DNA of 64,000 nt from a virus: positions 1 to 64,000 of the IMG/VR virus record IMGVR_UViG_3300009419_000013; one strand, written 5' to 3'. The notes under the pieces are model-generated. The model was not told the DNA's origin, made no database searches, and saw nothing but the letters and a program-made list of their open reading frames with translations. The number at the start of each line of letters is the position of its first letter. Positions within the stretch are counted from its first letter, which is position 1. Made by a program: the position numbers and the translations under genes. Positions 34,615-42,357 of this stretch are shown piece by piece.

Positions 34615-35100
34615 TTGATGAAACACTTAAAATCTATATATGAATTTGATTCTGCCTTTGGTGATAGCTATGGGTATGGAGGTGCTAATGGGGTTCTTAA
34701 AATAAACTATAAGCCATTTAGCGATTTATCGGTATCTGTAGGACAAGATCCTAATATCGAGACAACAGTGAAAGGCTCACAATTTACCATAGGTGATATA
34801 GTTATTGCTAGTCCCATAGATTCTGATTCGAAAAAGAAAGTAATTGGTGTTATAGTTAGATCATTTAGAAACCCAGATAATAAACAATATAGATATTTTA
34901 TACAAGTTTATAACAAGGGTAAAGAAACTGAAAGAGTAATAGAGGTAAAATCTGATTCTATAAAATTTGCTCCAGGCGGAGAACATGGAAACATGGAAAC
35001 TGTATCTAAAATGAAAGCAAGCGATGTTCCTGCTTCAGCATACAATTCAAAAACGGTATACAGTGCGAGCGAACTTGGACTTGAAACTACCGGGGGCTAA
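34615..35100 (+). CDS. Unknown small protein
   Basis: 161 residues; the start may be the TTG at 34615 or the adjacent ATG at 34618. The first residues (MKHLKSIYEFDSAF) weakly resemble the F-x-x-F N-terminal boxes of head-associated proteins in this genome. The middle (FTIGDIVIASPIDSDSKKKV, then YFIQVYNKGKETERVIEVKS) looks like a small SH3-like barrel. Function unknown. Confidence 0.45.
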   Translation: MMKHLKSIYEFDSAFGDSYGYGGANGVLKINYKPFSDLSVSVGQDPNIETTVKGSQFTIGDIVIASPIDSDSKKKVIGVIVRSFRNPDNKQYRYFIQVYNKGKETERVIEVKSDSIKFAPGGEHGNMETVSKMKASDVPASAYNSKTVYSASELGLETTGG

Positions 35101-35141
35101 GAAACCAAAACGACTTTATACGGTACAATAATAAAAAGATT

Positions 35142-36041
35142 ATGGTATCAGGAAGCAATCCAAATATTTCATATTTAGGTTTACCTAAGGCTCTAGCACT
35201 AGGAAGTTTTTATATAAGATCCCACGAGGAAATATTAACACTTATATTAGACCTTGCAAATACAAACCTTTCAATAGGATCCAATATGATTTGCTTAGAT
35301 CTTAATGAAATGGATTTTCATGAGGATTTTTTTAATATAGTTAGTGATGAGGAAGATCCCAAATTATCATCTATAATAGATTCCATAAATTTAATATTAA
35401 ACAAAAATTCAATTAGAGTATCATTCTTTATAGGAAAGGAATACTTTATGGGTAGCCAATTGGAGGGTGTTAAGGAATCAACGGTAAGAGTGATAAATTC
35501 AATCTCCGCCCTACTGGACTTAATTGGTGTGGATTATCCTTCGATAATAATTAGGGTTGGATCAGCTTACGGTAATAGAAAGCAAACGATGTCCAATTTC
35601 TGTAGCCGAATAAAATTATTAGACAAAAATGCGGTAGATAAATTATGTGTTACTAATGACGAAAAACCAAGTCTATTTTCTGTGACAGATTTACTTACTG
35701 GAATATATTACGAAACTAAAATACCCATATGTTTTAGAACATTGGCTCATCATTTTAATAACGGTGGATTAAGTATAAGAGAAGCAATGTTTTTGAGTTC
35801 GTCCACCTGGAAGAATGAACATATACCATTTTTTATACATTCAGAATCATCGGATGTCAATGATGATGGAATCTCCCTTTCACCTAATCCTTCAGCGTAT
35901 TTAAAAAATAGAATACCAACTTTTGGTCTTTCGTGTGATATTATAATAGAATCTCCTGAGAGGGAAAATAGTTATATTCATTATATTAAAAATCAAAAAT
36001 CCTTACCACCTGTTGTAATTAATAAAATATCCGGTAAATAA
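35142..36041 (+). CDS. UV-damage endonuclease (UVDE)-like TIM-barrel protein
   Basis: 299 residues. The order of segments fits UVDE: YLGLPKAL at the start, a helical part, SIIIRVGSAYGNRKQTMSNF, LCVTNDEKPS, TKIPICFRTLAHHFNN and a late FFIHSES. In classical UVDE the corresponding blocks are HVGGxxGDK, LENDD and DxHHH, so several metal-ligand positions here differ. It may be a divergent or altered-specificity nuclease. It stands between the replication block and the exonuclease gene, in keeping with DNA repair. Confidence 0.6.
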   Translation: MVSGSNPNISYLGLPKALALGSFYIRSHEEILTLILDLANTNLSIGSNMICLDLNEMDFHEDFFNIVSDEEDPKLSSIIDSINLILNKNSIRVSFFIGKEYFMGSQLEGVKESTVRVINSISALLDLIGVDYPSIIIRVGSAYGNRKQTMSNFCSRIKLLDKNAVDKLCVTNDEKPSLFSVTDLLTGIYYETKIPICFRTLAHHFNNGGLSIREAMFLSSSTWKNEHIPFFIHSESSDVNDDGISLSPNPSAYLKNRIPTFGLSCDIIIESPERENSYIHYIKNQKSLPPVVINKISGK

Positions 36042-36073
36042 TTTTTTTATATCGGAATAATAAATTAAATTTA
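36042..36073 (+). promoter_or_regulatory. Probable Bacteroidetes-type promoter before the exonuclease gene
   Basis: TTTTTTTA (36042-36049), 16 bases, TAAATTTA (36066-36073), and an ATG at 36092. The layout is that of the deaminase and ligase promoters, with the last consensus base changed from G to A. Confidence 0.55.
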
Positions 36074-36091
36074 CAGCTTAATATAAATAAG

Positions 36092-36793
36092 ATGCTAAGA
36101 AAAGAAGCAATACAAAATCTACTATATTTCGATGTTGAAACTGCAGCATTGTATCCAACTTTGGAAACAATGTATAAAGAAAATTACCGATTATATCATC
36201 TCTGGATGAAGAGGGAGGAATATTATAGGGGTGCTTATCCAGCTTTAGCTGACATGGATTCATTATCAATATACAAACAAAAGGCTGGACTTGAGCCTGA
36301 ATTTTCAAGAGTTGTTTGTGTTTCGTTTGGTACTTTTACCGAGGACGGTGACCAAAAATATGTTTCTTTTTCTGGTAATGATGAAAAGGAAATATTAAAT
36401 AAAGCAAATAAGGTATTTAATAATGCCATGGCTAAAGGATGGAAACTTTGTGGCCATAATATAAAAGGATTTGATGTTCCTTGCTTAGGTAAGAGAATGA
36501 TTTATAATGGTATAAATCCTTCTGGTAACCTTCAAATATGGGATAAGAAACCATGGGAGGTTCCTTATATGGATACTTCCGATATATTTGCATTTGGTAG
36601 TTGGATGCATCAGAAATACTTAAGTCTTGATTTATTAACATGCTCTTTGGACATAGATTCGCCAAAGGATGATATGGACGGATCTAAGGTTAATGATGTT
36701 TTCTGGATCGATAAGGATTTTGAAAAAATAGAATTGTATTGTGAATCCGACGTTAGAGCTGTAATGACAGTAATGGAAAAAATTTGTTTCTAA
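36092..36793 (+). CDS. DEDDy 3'-5' exonuclease
   Basis: 233 residues with the exonuclease motifs: Exo I YFDVET (D14, E16), Exo II GHNIKGFDVPC (D128) and Exo III YCESD (Y216, D220). The Y-x3-D spacing marks the DEDDy class, as in family B DNA polymerase proofreading domains. No polymerase domain is attached, so it may proofread in trans or trim DNA ends. It is alone between a host-type promoter and a terminator. Confidence 0.82.
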   Translation: MLRKEAIQNLLYFDVETAALYPTLETMYKENYRLYHLWMKREEYYRGAYPALADMDSLSIYKQKAGLEPEFSRVVCVSFGTFTEDGDQKYVSFSGNDEKEILNKANKVFNNAMAKGWKLCGHNIKGFDVPCLGKRMIYNGINPSGNLQIWDKKPWEVPYMDTSDIFAFGSWMHQKYLSLDLLTCSLDIDSPKDDMDGSKVNDVFWIDKDFEKIELYCESDVRAVMTVMEKICF

Positions 36794-36853
36794 ATTGACG
36801 ATAATTAAAAATAATAAGCTTACATAATATAATATAAAATAGCTAATACATTT

Positions 36854-36889
36854 AAAAGCTTTCCTTGATATATAGAGGAAAGCTTTTTT
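36854..36889 (+). terminator. Terminator whose loop holds a GATATATA promoter
   Basis: A perfect 12-bp stem (36854-36865 with 36876-36887) with six T. The 10-base loop contains GATATATA at 36867-36874. Confidence 0.88.
36867..36874 (+). promoter_or_regulatory. Candidate late promoter inside a terminator loop
   Basis: GATATATA lies 24 bases before the GTG start at 36891. A transcript beginning about seven bases downstream would have almost no leader and would include only the 3' arm of the hairpin, so it would not self-terminate. Confidence 0.6.
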
Positions 36890-36890
36890 C

Positions 36891-37706
36891 GTGAATACAG
36901 TATTAGATTTTAATGATTTTTTAAATAATAATGAGATTACTCTTAACGAAAGAGAGAGTAGTCCATATTACCATGACGTTTTAAATCCAGTTTTCTGGAC
37001 ACAAGGAAAAACAAAATCTGGTGAGACCCCTTGGGTTTTTGATCAGAGAGTTAGAAGAAAACTTATTAGAATAGCTGAAGATTTTTATACAAAATTTGAA
37101 GACATTCTGGGTGATAGAGCAATAAGAGATATCCAACTAACCGGATCATTAGCAAATTTTAACTATACAGATTTTTCTGATCTTGATGTTCATGTTCTTA
37201 TTAACATGGATGGCATAGATGACGATAATCCAAAAATATTAAAATCCGCAATCGACGGTATTAAATTTGTATGGAATCTTAGACATAACATAACAATAAG
37301 AGGTTATGACGTTGAACTATACCTGCAAGACCAACATGAGCCACATACTGCATCCGCATTATTTTCATTAAAAAATAATGATTGGATAAGAAAACCAGTT
37401 TATAATTTTCCGGAGATTGATGATATGGATGTGGAAAAAAAGTATTCTGCTATAGCTTCAGATATAGAGGAACTGCAGACAAGACTTATAACCACCGATA
37501 TCTTACCATCAAATGCTAAAACATTATATAGCAGAGCATCTAAATTAAAATCAAAAATCCAAAAAATGAGAAAAGAGGAGCTTGCTAAAGGTGGTGAAAT
37601 GGCAATAGGAAATCTTGTTTTTAAAAAGCTTAGAAATTCTGGATATATAGAGAAATTAATAGATTTGATCTCCAAATCTTATGATAAAATTTACACTGAA
37701 AAATAA
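36891..37706 (+). CDS. Polymerase-beta-type nucleotidyltransferase, possibly packaged in the head
   Basis: 271 residues from a GTG start; no ATG lies nearby in frame. The nucleotidyltransferase core is LTGSLANF followed by SDLDVHVL: Gly85-Ser86 and D97-x-D99 form the metal-binding GS-x(10)-DxD signature, and a third acidic residue may lie in GYDVELYL (138-145). The C-terminus is helical. The substrate is unknown. The N-terminus LDFNDFLNNNEITLNE resembles a capsid-targeting sequence, with a cleavage-like LNE at residues 18-20. The gene lies directly before the head morphogenesis cluster. Confidence 0.68.
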   Translation: MNTVLDFNDFLNNNEITLNERESSPYYHDVLNPVFWTQGKTKSGETPWVFDQRVRRKLIRIAEDFYTKFEDILGDRAIRDIQLTGSLANFNYTDFSDLDVHVLINMDGIDDDNPKILKSAIDGIKFVWNLRHNITIRGYDVELYLQDQHEPHTASALFSLKNNDWIRKPVYNFPEIDDMDVEKKYSAIASDIEELQTRLITTDILPSNAKTLYSRASKLKSKIQKMRKEELAKGGEMAIGNLVFKKLRNSGYIEKLIDLISKSYDKIYTEK

Positions 37707-37713
37707 TTAGATT

Positions 37714-40302
37714 ATGATAATATTATTACCAGCAGGAACTAGATATAAGATAGGGAATAATTTTCCTCTTATGACAATTCCATTAGATATGCCAAATGCA
37801 CAGAGTACCTCGTTCGAGGATTTTCAGTGGTGGGCATTATCTTCGGATTTTCAAAAATGGTTAAAAAAGAATCCTAGAAAATGGGTTGCTGAATCAAATG
37901 ATCTTGAAAAATACGAGGGATCGGTTTCTGAATATCTAAAGGAAAATTACAGTTTCTTAGATCCATTGAACGATGTTAATGAATCTGACGTGTTATCGTT
38001 TGAAGATTTTTCTAGAGAAAAGATGGTTTTTGAAGACGAGAAAGGTGATGCAGATAGCGCAGAGTATAAGGAAGCCATAAAATTTCATTTTGCATACAAT
38101 AGTTTAAAAAGTAAGGGTAAAATAGTTGATTCAATGACCGCATCGGATATCAAGAAAGGTGACGATAAAGCGGTTTTCCTATTATTGGAGGATCCTGCTA
38201 ATGGTGAAAACATGCTGGAAACAATGAAGGCCTATAGAATGACAGGCTATATCGATGTTGACGGTAAATCTAAGATAAGACTTATTGATGTTAGCGAGAT
38301 GCTACCTGGTGGACCAATAAAAGACGACGAGAAAGCTGAAGATGTTATAGGAAAGGTTGTACAGGATGCTGCAGTAATAGCTGCTGCTGGGGGTGTGGGA
38401 CTTGTTCTTTATAGTGCTTTAAAAGTTGCTGGTGGGGGATTAGCTGCTAGAGCTTTACTTAAAACAATTCAAGGATTTTCTCCCAATGCAGGGAAAGCAG
38501 CAGCTTCCGCTGCTCCTTCACTACTTGGTAAAATAAGAGCTGGCGGAGTTAAAGGCATTAAAAGTCTATGGGGAGGTGTTAAAGATATCGCTACATTAAA
38601 AAATACGAGGGCTTTGGCAACCAGGGGATTTAAAGGTGCTAAGGCAGCTTATACTTTAGGTAAAGTTGGAGTTGGTGGTGCTATTAAGGCTTTTGCTAAA
38701 GGAGTAACGAGAGGCGGTAGCAAACTAGGAAGTAGAGCAATACCTTTTGTTGGTGAGGTTCTTATGATTATAGATGCTGTTGGATCTACTTGGAATTGGT
38801 ATAGTGATAATCAAGCTCCTAGATATGGTGAAGTCGAATCTTTTGCAAAAAATGAAATGGATCCTTCTAAGTTGCCAATTGGCGTACCTATTACTGTATG
38901 TTGGTCACAACCAGCTAGTGGTGCTTTGGGTACAGGGATAAGCTTCCTATTCAGTAATGAAACTAGAACTACTGCGGAACTAATTAAGATAGGTGACAAG
39001 AATGGTGAATCAATATTTATAATGACTCAGATTAATTCTAAGGAGGTTCAGAAATCCCTTGCAAGCCACGATCTAACATTGATATCTTTGGATAACAGTA
39101 ACGTGGTTAATGATCAGGCAGAATCTAAAGATGGAGTACTTGCTCAAATAGGTACGGCTATCCAAAGAACTTTTGATAATGAGGATCTTGATTTTAAAAT
39201 ATCACATATAGATGGAATAAATGATATTGCCGCTATGTTTAATTTTCAGGGTATTTGTGACTGGAGCGAATTTGAAACCGCATATCAGTCAGCTGGTGAT
39301 CAATTGATAGTGGTAGATCCTAATGCTCCTGAAACCTATGAATTTTACTACAAGGACAATGAAGAGAATGTGGTAAATGTCTCTGGTAGAATAGTATCAA
39401 ATGATGAACTTAAGAATTCAAGTCCGGAAGAACTTCAAAATATATTCTATTCCGAGGAAATAGAAGGATCAGCAGAAAAGAAGAATGAGGAACACGATAA
39501 TTCTGATATTCTAGGTGAGCTAATTAATGAATCAACTATGATAACTAGTTTTAATGACTTCAGTAATAGACTATCAGGAATATATGAGAATAAGGACGTT
39601 GATTCTAAGAAGGAAAAAACAACTCTCGAATTAAGCCGTGAGCAATCCAGTACTGCAGCTGAGGTTGCTGTCTATGTTGTTACGGAGAGAGAATATGCAG
39701 ATCCCGAGCTTAGAAAATATAAGGTTGGTGTATTCAGAAACTTTATGATAAATGCAGACGATTATAAGGCTAAAGTTAATTCACCGATTGAGGTTGAGAC
39801 AAATACTGTTAATGAAGATATAGATGAGCCTAAAAGAGGAGTTTATGTATTTAAAAAAGAAGCAGATAAACCTAAACCTAAACCTAGCGAAGAAGAGGAA
39901 ATTAAAAGAAATACTCAGCCTTTGACTGATGAGGATCCTAAGAATGACGATCAGAAGGTGAAGGATGATTATTATATAACTGTTGATCCTAAGGACGTAG
40001 TTATAAAGGACAAAAAGAATTCGACCGTAATAAGGGATAACAGTTTTGCTGGTGGAATTAATCTGGTTGATACCTTCCTTACCGATAAGGATAAGGAGAT
40101 TATGAATATAGCAAATTGGAAAGCAGTAACATATGCCAAGGCATCACTAGATACAAGAGGTGACATAATAGAGGTTAAAGTAAAGAATAAATTTGCACCA
40201 TTCGGAGATAAGGTAAGAAAGTTTAAAGTATCTGATGGTGAAGCATTTGAAATAGCTAAAAAATTTGCTACTGAAGTTGAAAGTAGAATAAAATATCAAT
40301 AA
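37714..40302 (+). CDS. Large head-cluster protein with Gly/Ala-rich membrane-active centre
   Basis: 862 residues, starting seven bases after the nucleotidyltransferase. Residues about 210-370 are rich in Gly, Ala, Leu and Lys (VIAAAGGVGLVLYSALKVAG, AARALLKTIQ, IPFVGEVLMIIDAVGS). That is an amphipathic, hydrophobic region like those of ejected internal virion proteins. Two protease-like sites precede F-x-x-F boxes: VNES then SFEDF near residue 88, and INES then SFNDF near residue 605. The C-terminal 100 residues form a lysine-rich domain. No enzyme motif is seen. A head-packaged, ejected protein is the best inference. Confidence 0.55.
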   Translation: MIILLPAGTRYKIGNNFPLMTIPLDMPNAQSTSFEDFQWWALSSDFQKWLKKNPRKWVAESNDLEKYEGSVSEYLKENYSFLDPLNDVNESDVLSFEDFSREKMVFEDEKGDADSAEYKEAIKFHFAYNSLKSKGKIVDSMTASDIKKGDDKAVFLLLEDPANGENMLETMKAYRMTGYIDVDGKSKIRLIDVSEMLPGGPIKDDEKAEDVIGKVVQDAAVIAAAGGVGLVLYSALKVAGGGLAARALLKTIQGFSPNAGKAAASAAPSLLGKIRAGGVKGIKSLWGGVKDIATLKNTRALATRGFKGAKAAYTLGKVGVGGAIKAFAKGVTRGGSKLGSRAIPFVGEVLMIIDAVGSTWNWYSDNQAPRYGEVESFAKNEMDPSKLPIGVPITVCWSQPASGALGTGISFLFSNETRTTAELIKIGDKNGESIFIMTQINSKEVQKSLASHDLTLISLDNSNVVNDQAESKDGVLAQIGTAIQRTFDNEDLDFKISHIDGINDIAAMFNFQGICDWSEFETAYQSAGDQLIVVDPNAPETYEFYYKDNEENVVNVSGRIVSNDELKNSSPEELQNIFYSEEIEGSAEKKNEEHDNSDILGELINESTMITSFNDFSNRLSGIYENKDVDSKKEKTTLELSREQSSTAAEVAVYVVTEREYADPELRKYKVGVFRNFMINADDYKAKVNSPIEVETNTVNEDIDEPKRGVYVFKKEADKPKPKPSEEEEIKRNTQPLTDEDPKNDDQKVKDDYYITVDPKDVVIKDKKNSTVIRDNSFAGGINLVDTFLTDKDKEIMNIANWKAVTYAKASLDTRGDIIEVKVKNKFAPFGDKVRKFKVSDGEAFEIAKKFATEVESRIKYQ

Positions 40303-40336
40303 TTGGAAAAGTATTAAAATTATTTGATTTAGAATT

Positions 40337-40344
40337 GATATATA
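40337..40344 (+). promoter_or_regulatory. Candidate late promoter GATATATA before protease-scaffold
   Basis: An exact octamer in a 68-base gap, 34 bases before the ATG at 40371. Confidence 0.65.
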
Positions 40345-40370
40345 AATAACATAAAAAACACAATTAAGAA

Positions 40371-42341
40371 ATGCCAACAACCCAAAAGCTTAATGAAGAT
40401 TTAGTTTTCATCCTTGAAAGACAGGAGAGAGTACTTGAATCTAAGAAGACAGATTCGGAGGATGATTATGTTCTGGAAGGTATAGCAGCTGTTTTCGGAA
40501 AAGAAAACAATAATAATAGAATATACGAGGAAAATGAATATTTGCCTCATTTAGACTATCTTAAAGACAAAATCGCACAGAAGAGACTGGTTGGCGAATT
40601 GGATCATCCTGAAAAATTCGACGTTTCTCTTAAGAATATTTCTCATATTATAGAGGATCTCGCATATGATAAGGATAAGAGAGAACTTAAAATAAAGGTT
40701 AGACTTCTTGATACACCAGCTGGTATTATAGCTAAGAAATTAGTTGATGCCGGAGTACCACTTTCAATATCATCAAGAGCAGCTGGTTCAGTTGGTAATG
40801 ATAAAAAGGTTCAGATCAAGAAAATATTTACTTATGATTTAGTTGCTGATCCTGGTTTTCAGGATGCACAATTGGAAAGAGTATATGAAAGTGCAGGATT
40901 TAGTTTCGAAGACGTTTATAAAATGAGAAACAATACAATTTTAAACGGATTAACTTGCGTTAATGAATCTTTCGGTCTTAAAAATGAATCTTCAATGAAG
41001 ATATATAAAGTTGAAAATAACGAAGAATTCAACAATCTCGTAACAAAAACAGAAAAAAATAAAGAAATCCTTATGGAGAATAAAGAATTTGTTACTGCTG
41101 ATGACCTAAATCAATATTCTATTTTCTTGAAGAAAGAAATGGATTCAATGAAATCGGCTATAGCAGAAATTAACGAAAAGAGAGACTCAATTCAAGAATC
41201 TGAAAAAACATCTAATGATGATGTTGTTACAGCATTGGAAGAAAGAGTAGCTAAATTGGAAAAATATTCTGAGTACTTAGCTGAAAACTTAGATAACGCA
41301 ATTAAGTATGGAGAATACGTTGCTGAAAATCTAGATCAAAACATAACATATTCTAAGTATTTAGCTGAGAATTTGGATAAAAACATTTCTTATTCTAAAT
41401 ATTTAGCTGAGAATGTTGATAAATCTATATCTTATTCTGAATATGTAGCGGAGAGTGTAGATAAGAATATAGAGTATTCTAAATATTTAGCTGAAAAGGT
41501 AGATCAAAATATTTCATATTCTGAATACTTAGCTGAAAATGTTGATAATAGTATTTCTTACAGCGAGCACTTAGCAGAAAACTTAAATAAAGGTATTGCT
41601 TATACTGAATACGTTGCAGAAAAATTAAACGATGGTATCGAATATGCCGAGTATTTAGGAGAAAATCTAAATAAAAATATTCAATATTCAGACTATTTAG
41701 CTGAAAATCTAAATAAAGGTTTAGATTATTCTGAGTATTTAGCTGAAAAAGTTAAAAGATCTATATCTTACAGTGAATATATAGCAGAAAGCTTAAATAA
41801 TTCTGATATGAAATCAGTAGGACAAGATTTAATGGAAAGTGCATCAGTATCAGCATCAGCAGGTTTAAACGAATCTGGATTTGCAGGTAATTATGACAAC
41901 CTTTCAGACAAAATTGATAGTTTGGTAGAATCAGTTAAAACACAAAAAACTGAATCAAATATAAACGAAGCTTCAAAATCATTTGAAGCGCCAGCCAACA
42001 CACAAAAGGCACAAGAATCAGCTCTTAATGAAAACGAGAGCACAACAAAAACAGGTCTTAAGTTTATTGACGAAATGCCTGAAGAATTTGCACAAGTTTG
42101 GGAATCACTTAATGAAGGACACAAGCAATCAATCGTTGCTCAAAGTAACTTCTATAGATTAGATTCTCCTTACCAAATCAAAAACTTCTGGTCAACAAGA
42201 CAACTTGGAACCAAAACAGTTGGAGTTCAAAAATTGAACGAGAGCGAAGAAACAGTGCCAAGTGCAACAACACAAGCTTATTCAAGCGATTACATGGCTT
42301 CGATAGCTGCTGCACTAGAGCAAAAATTTCCAAAAAGATAA
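40371..42341 (+). CDS. gp21: Prohead protease fused to a repeat scaffold (gp21-gp22-like)
   Basis: 656 residues; T4 gp21 alone is 212. Residues 1-190 are the protease, with the catalytic His in GELDHPE (H79) and the Ser in SISSR (132-136). Residues 298-479 are thirteen 14-residue repeats of the type YSEYLAENLDKNI, a heptad-like coiled coil. Residues 560-656 form a C-terminal domain ahead of the capsid gene. Sites of the form VNES (197-200), LNES (499-502), INEA, LNEG and LNES fall between these parts. They suggest self-cleavage that frees the protease and breaks up the scaffold. In T4 the protease (gp21) and main scaffold (gp22) are separate proteins. Confidence 0.85.
   Translation: MPTTQKLNEDLVFILERQERVLESKKTDSEDDYVLEGIAAVFGKENNNNRIYEENEYLPHLDYLKDKIAQKRLVGELDHPEKFDVSLKNISHIIEDLAYDKDKRELKIKVRLLDTPAGIIAKKLVDAGVPLSISSRAAGSVGNDKKVQIKKIFTYDLVADPGFQDAQLERVYESAGFSFEDVYKMRNNTILNGLTCVNESFGLKNESSMKIYKVENNEEFNNLVTKTEKNKEILMENKEFVTADDLNQYSIFLKKEMDSMKSAIAEINEKRDSIQESEKTSNDDVVTALEERVAKLEKYSEYLAENLDNAIKYGEYVAENLDQNITYSKYLAENLDKNISYSKYLAENVDKSISYSEYVAESVDKNIEYSKYLAEKVDQNISYSEYLAENVDNSISYSEHLAENLNKGIAYTEYVAEKLNDGIEYAEYLGENLNKNIQYSDYLAENLNKGLDYSEYLAEKVKRSISYSEYIAESLNNSDMKSVGQDLMESASVSASAGLNESGFAGNYDNLSDKIDSLVESVKTQKTESNINEASKSFEAPANTQKAQESALNENESTTKTGLKFIDEMPEEFAQVWESLNEGHKQSIVAQSNFYRLDSPYQIKNFWSTRQLGTKTVGVQKLNESEETVPSATTQAYSSDYMASIAAALEQKFPKR
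41262..41807 (+). repeat. Thirteen 42-bp coding repeats in the scaffold region
   Basis: Thirteen in-frame units of 14 codons (consensus [SE]YS[EK]Y[LV]AEN[LV][DN]K[NG]I). The DNA of the units has diverged more than the protein, so the array is old and under selection at the protein level. Confidence 0.9.
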
Positions 42342-42357
42342 AAAATAAAAACAAATC

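Noticed and set aside
41262-41807. The 42-bp repeats as a CRISPR array
   Set aside because: Units are contiguous with no spacers and encode an in-frame 14-residue protein repeat.
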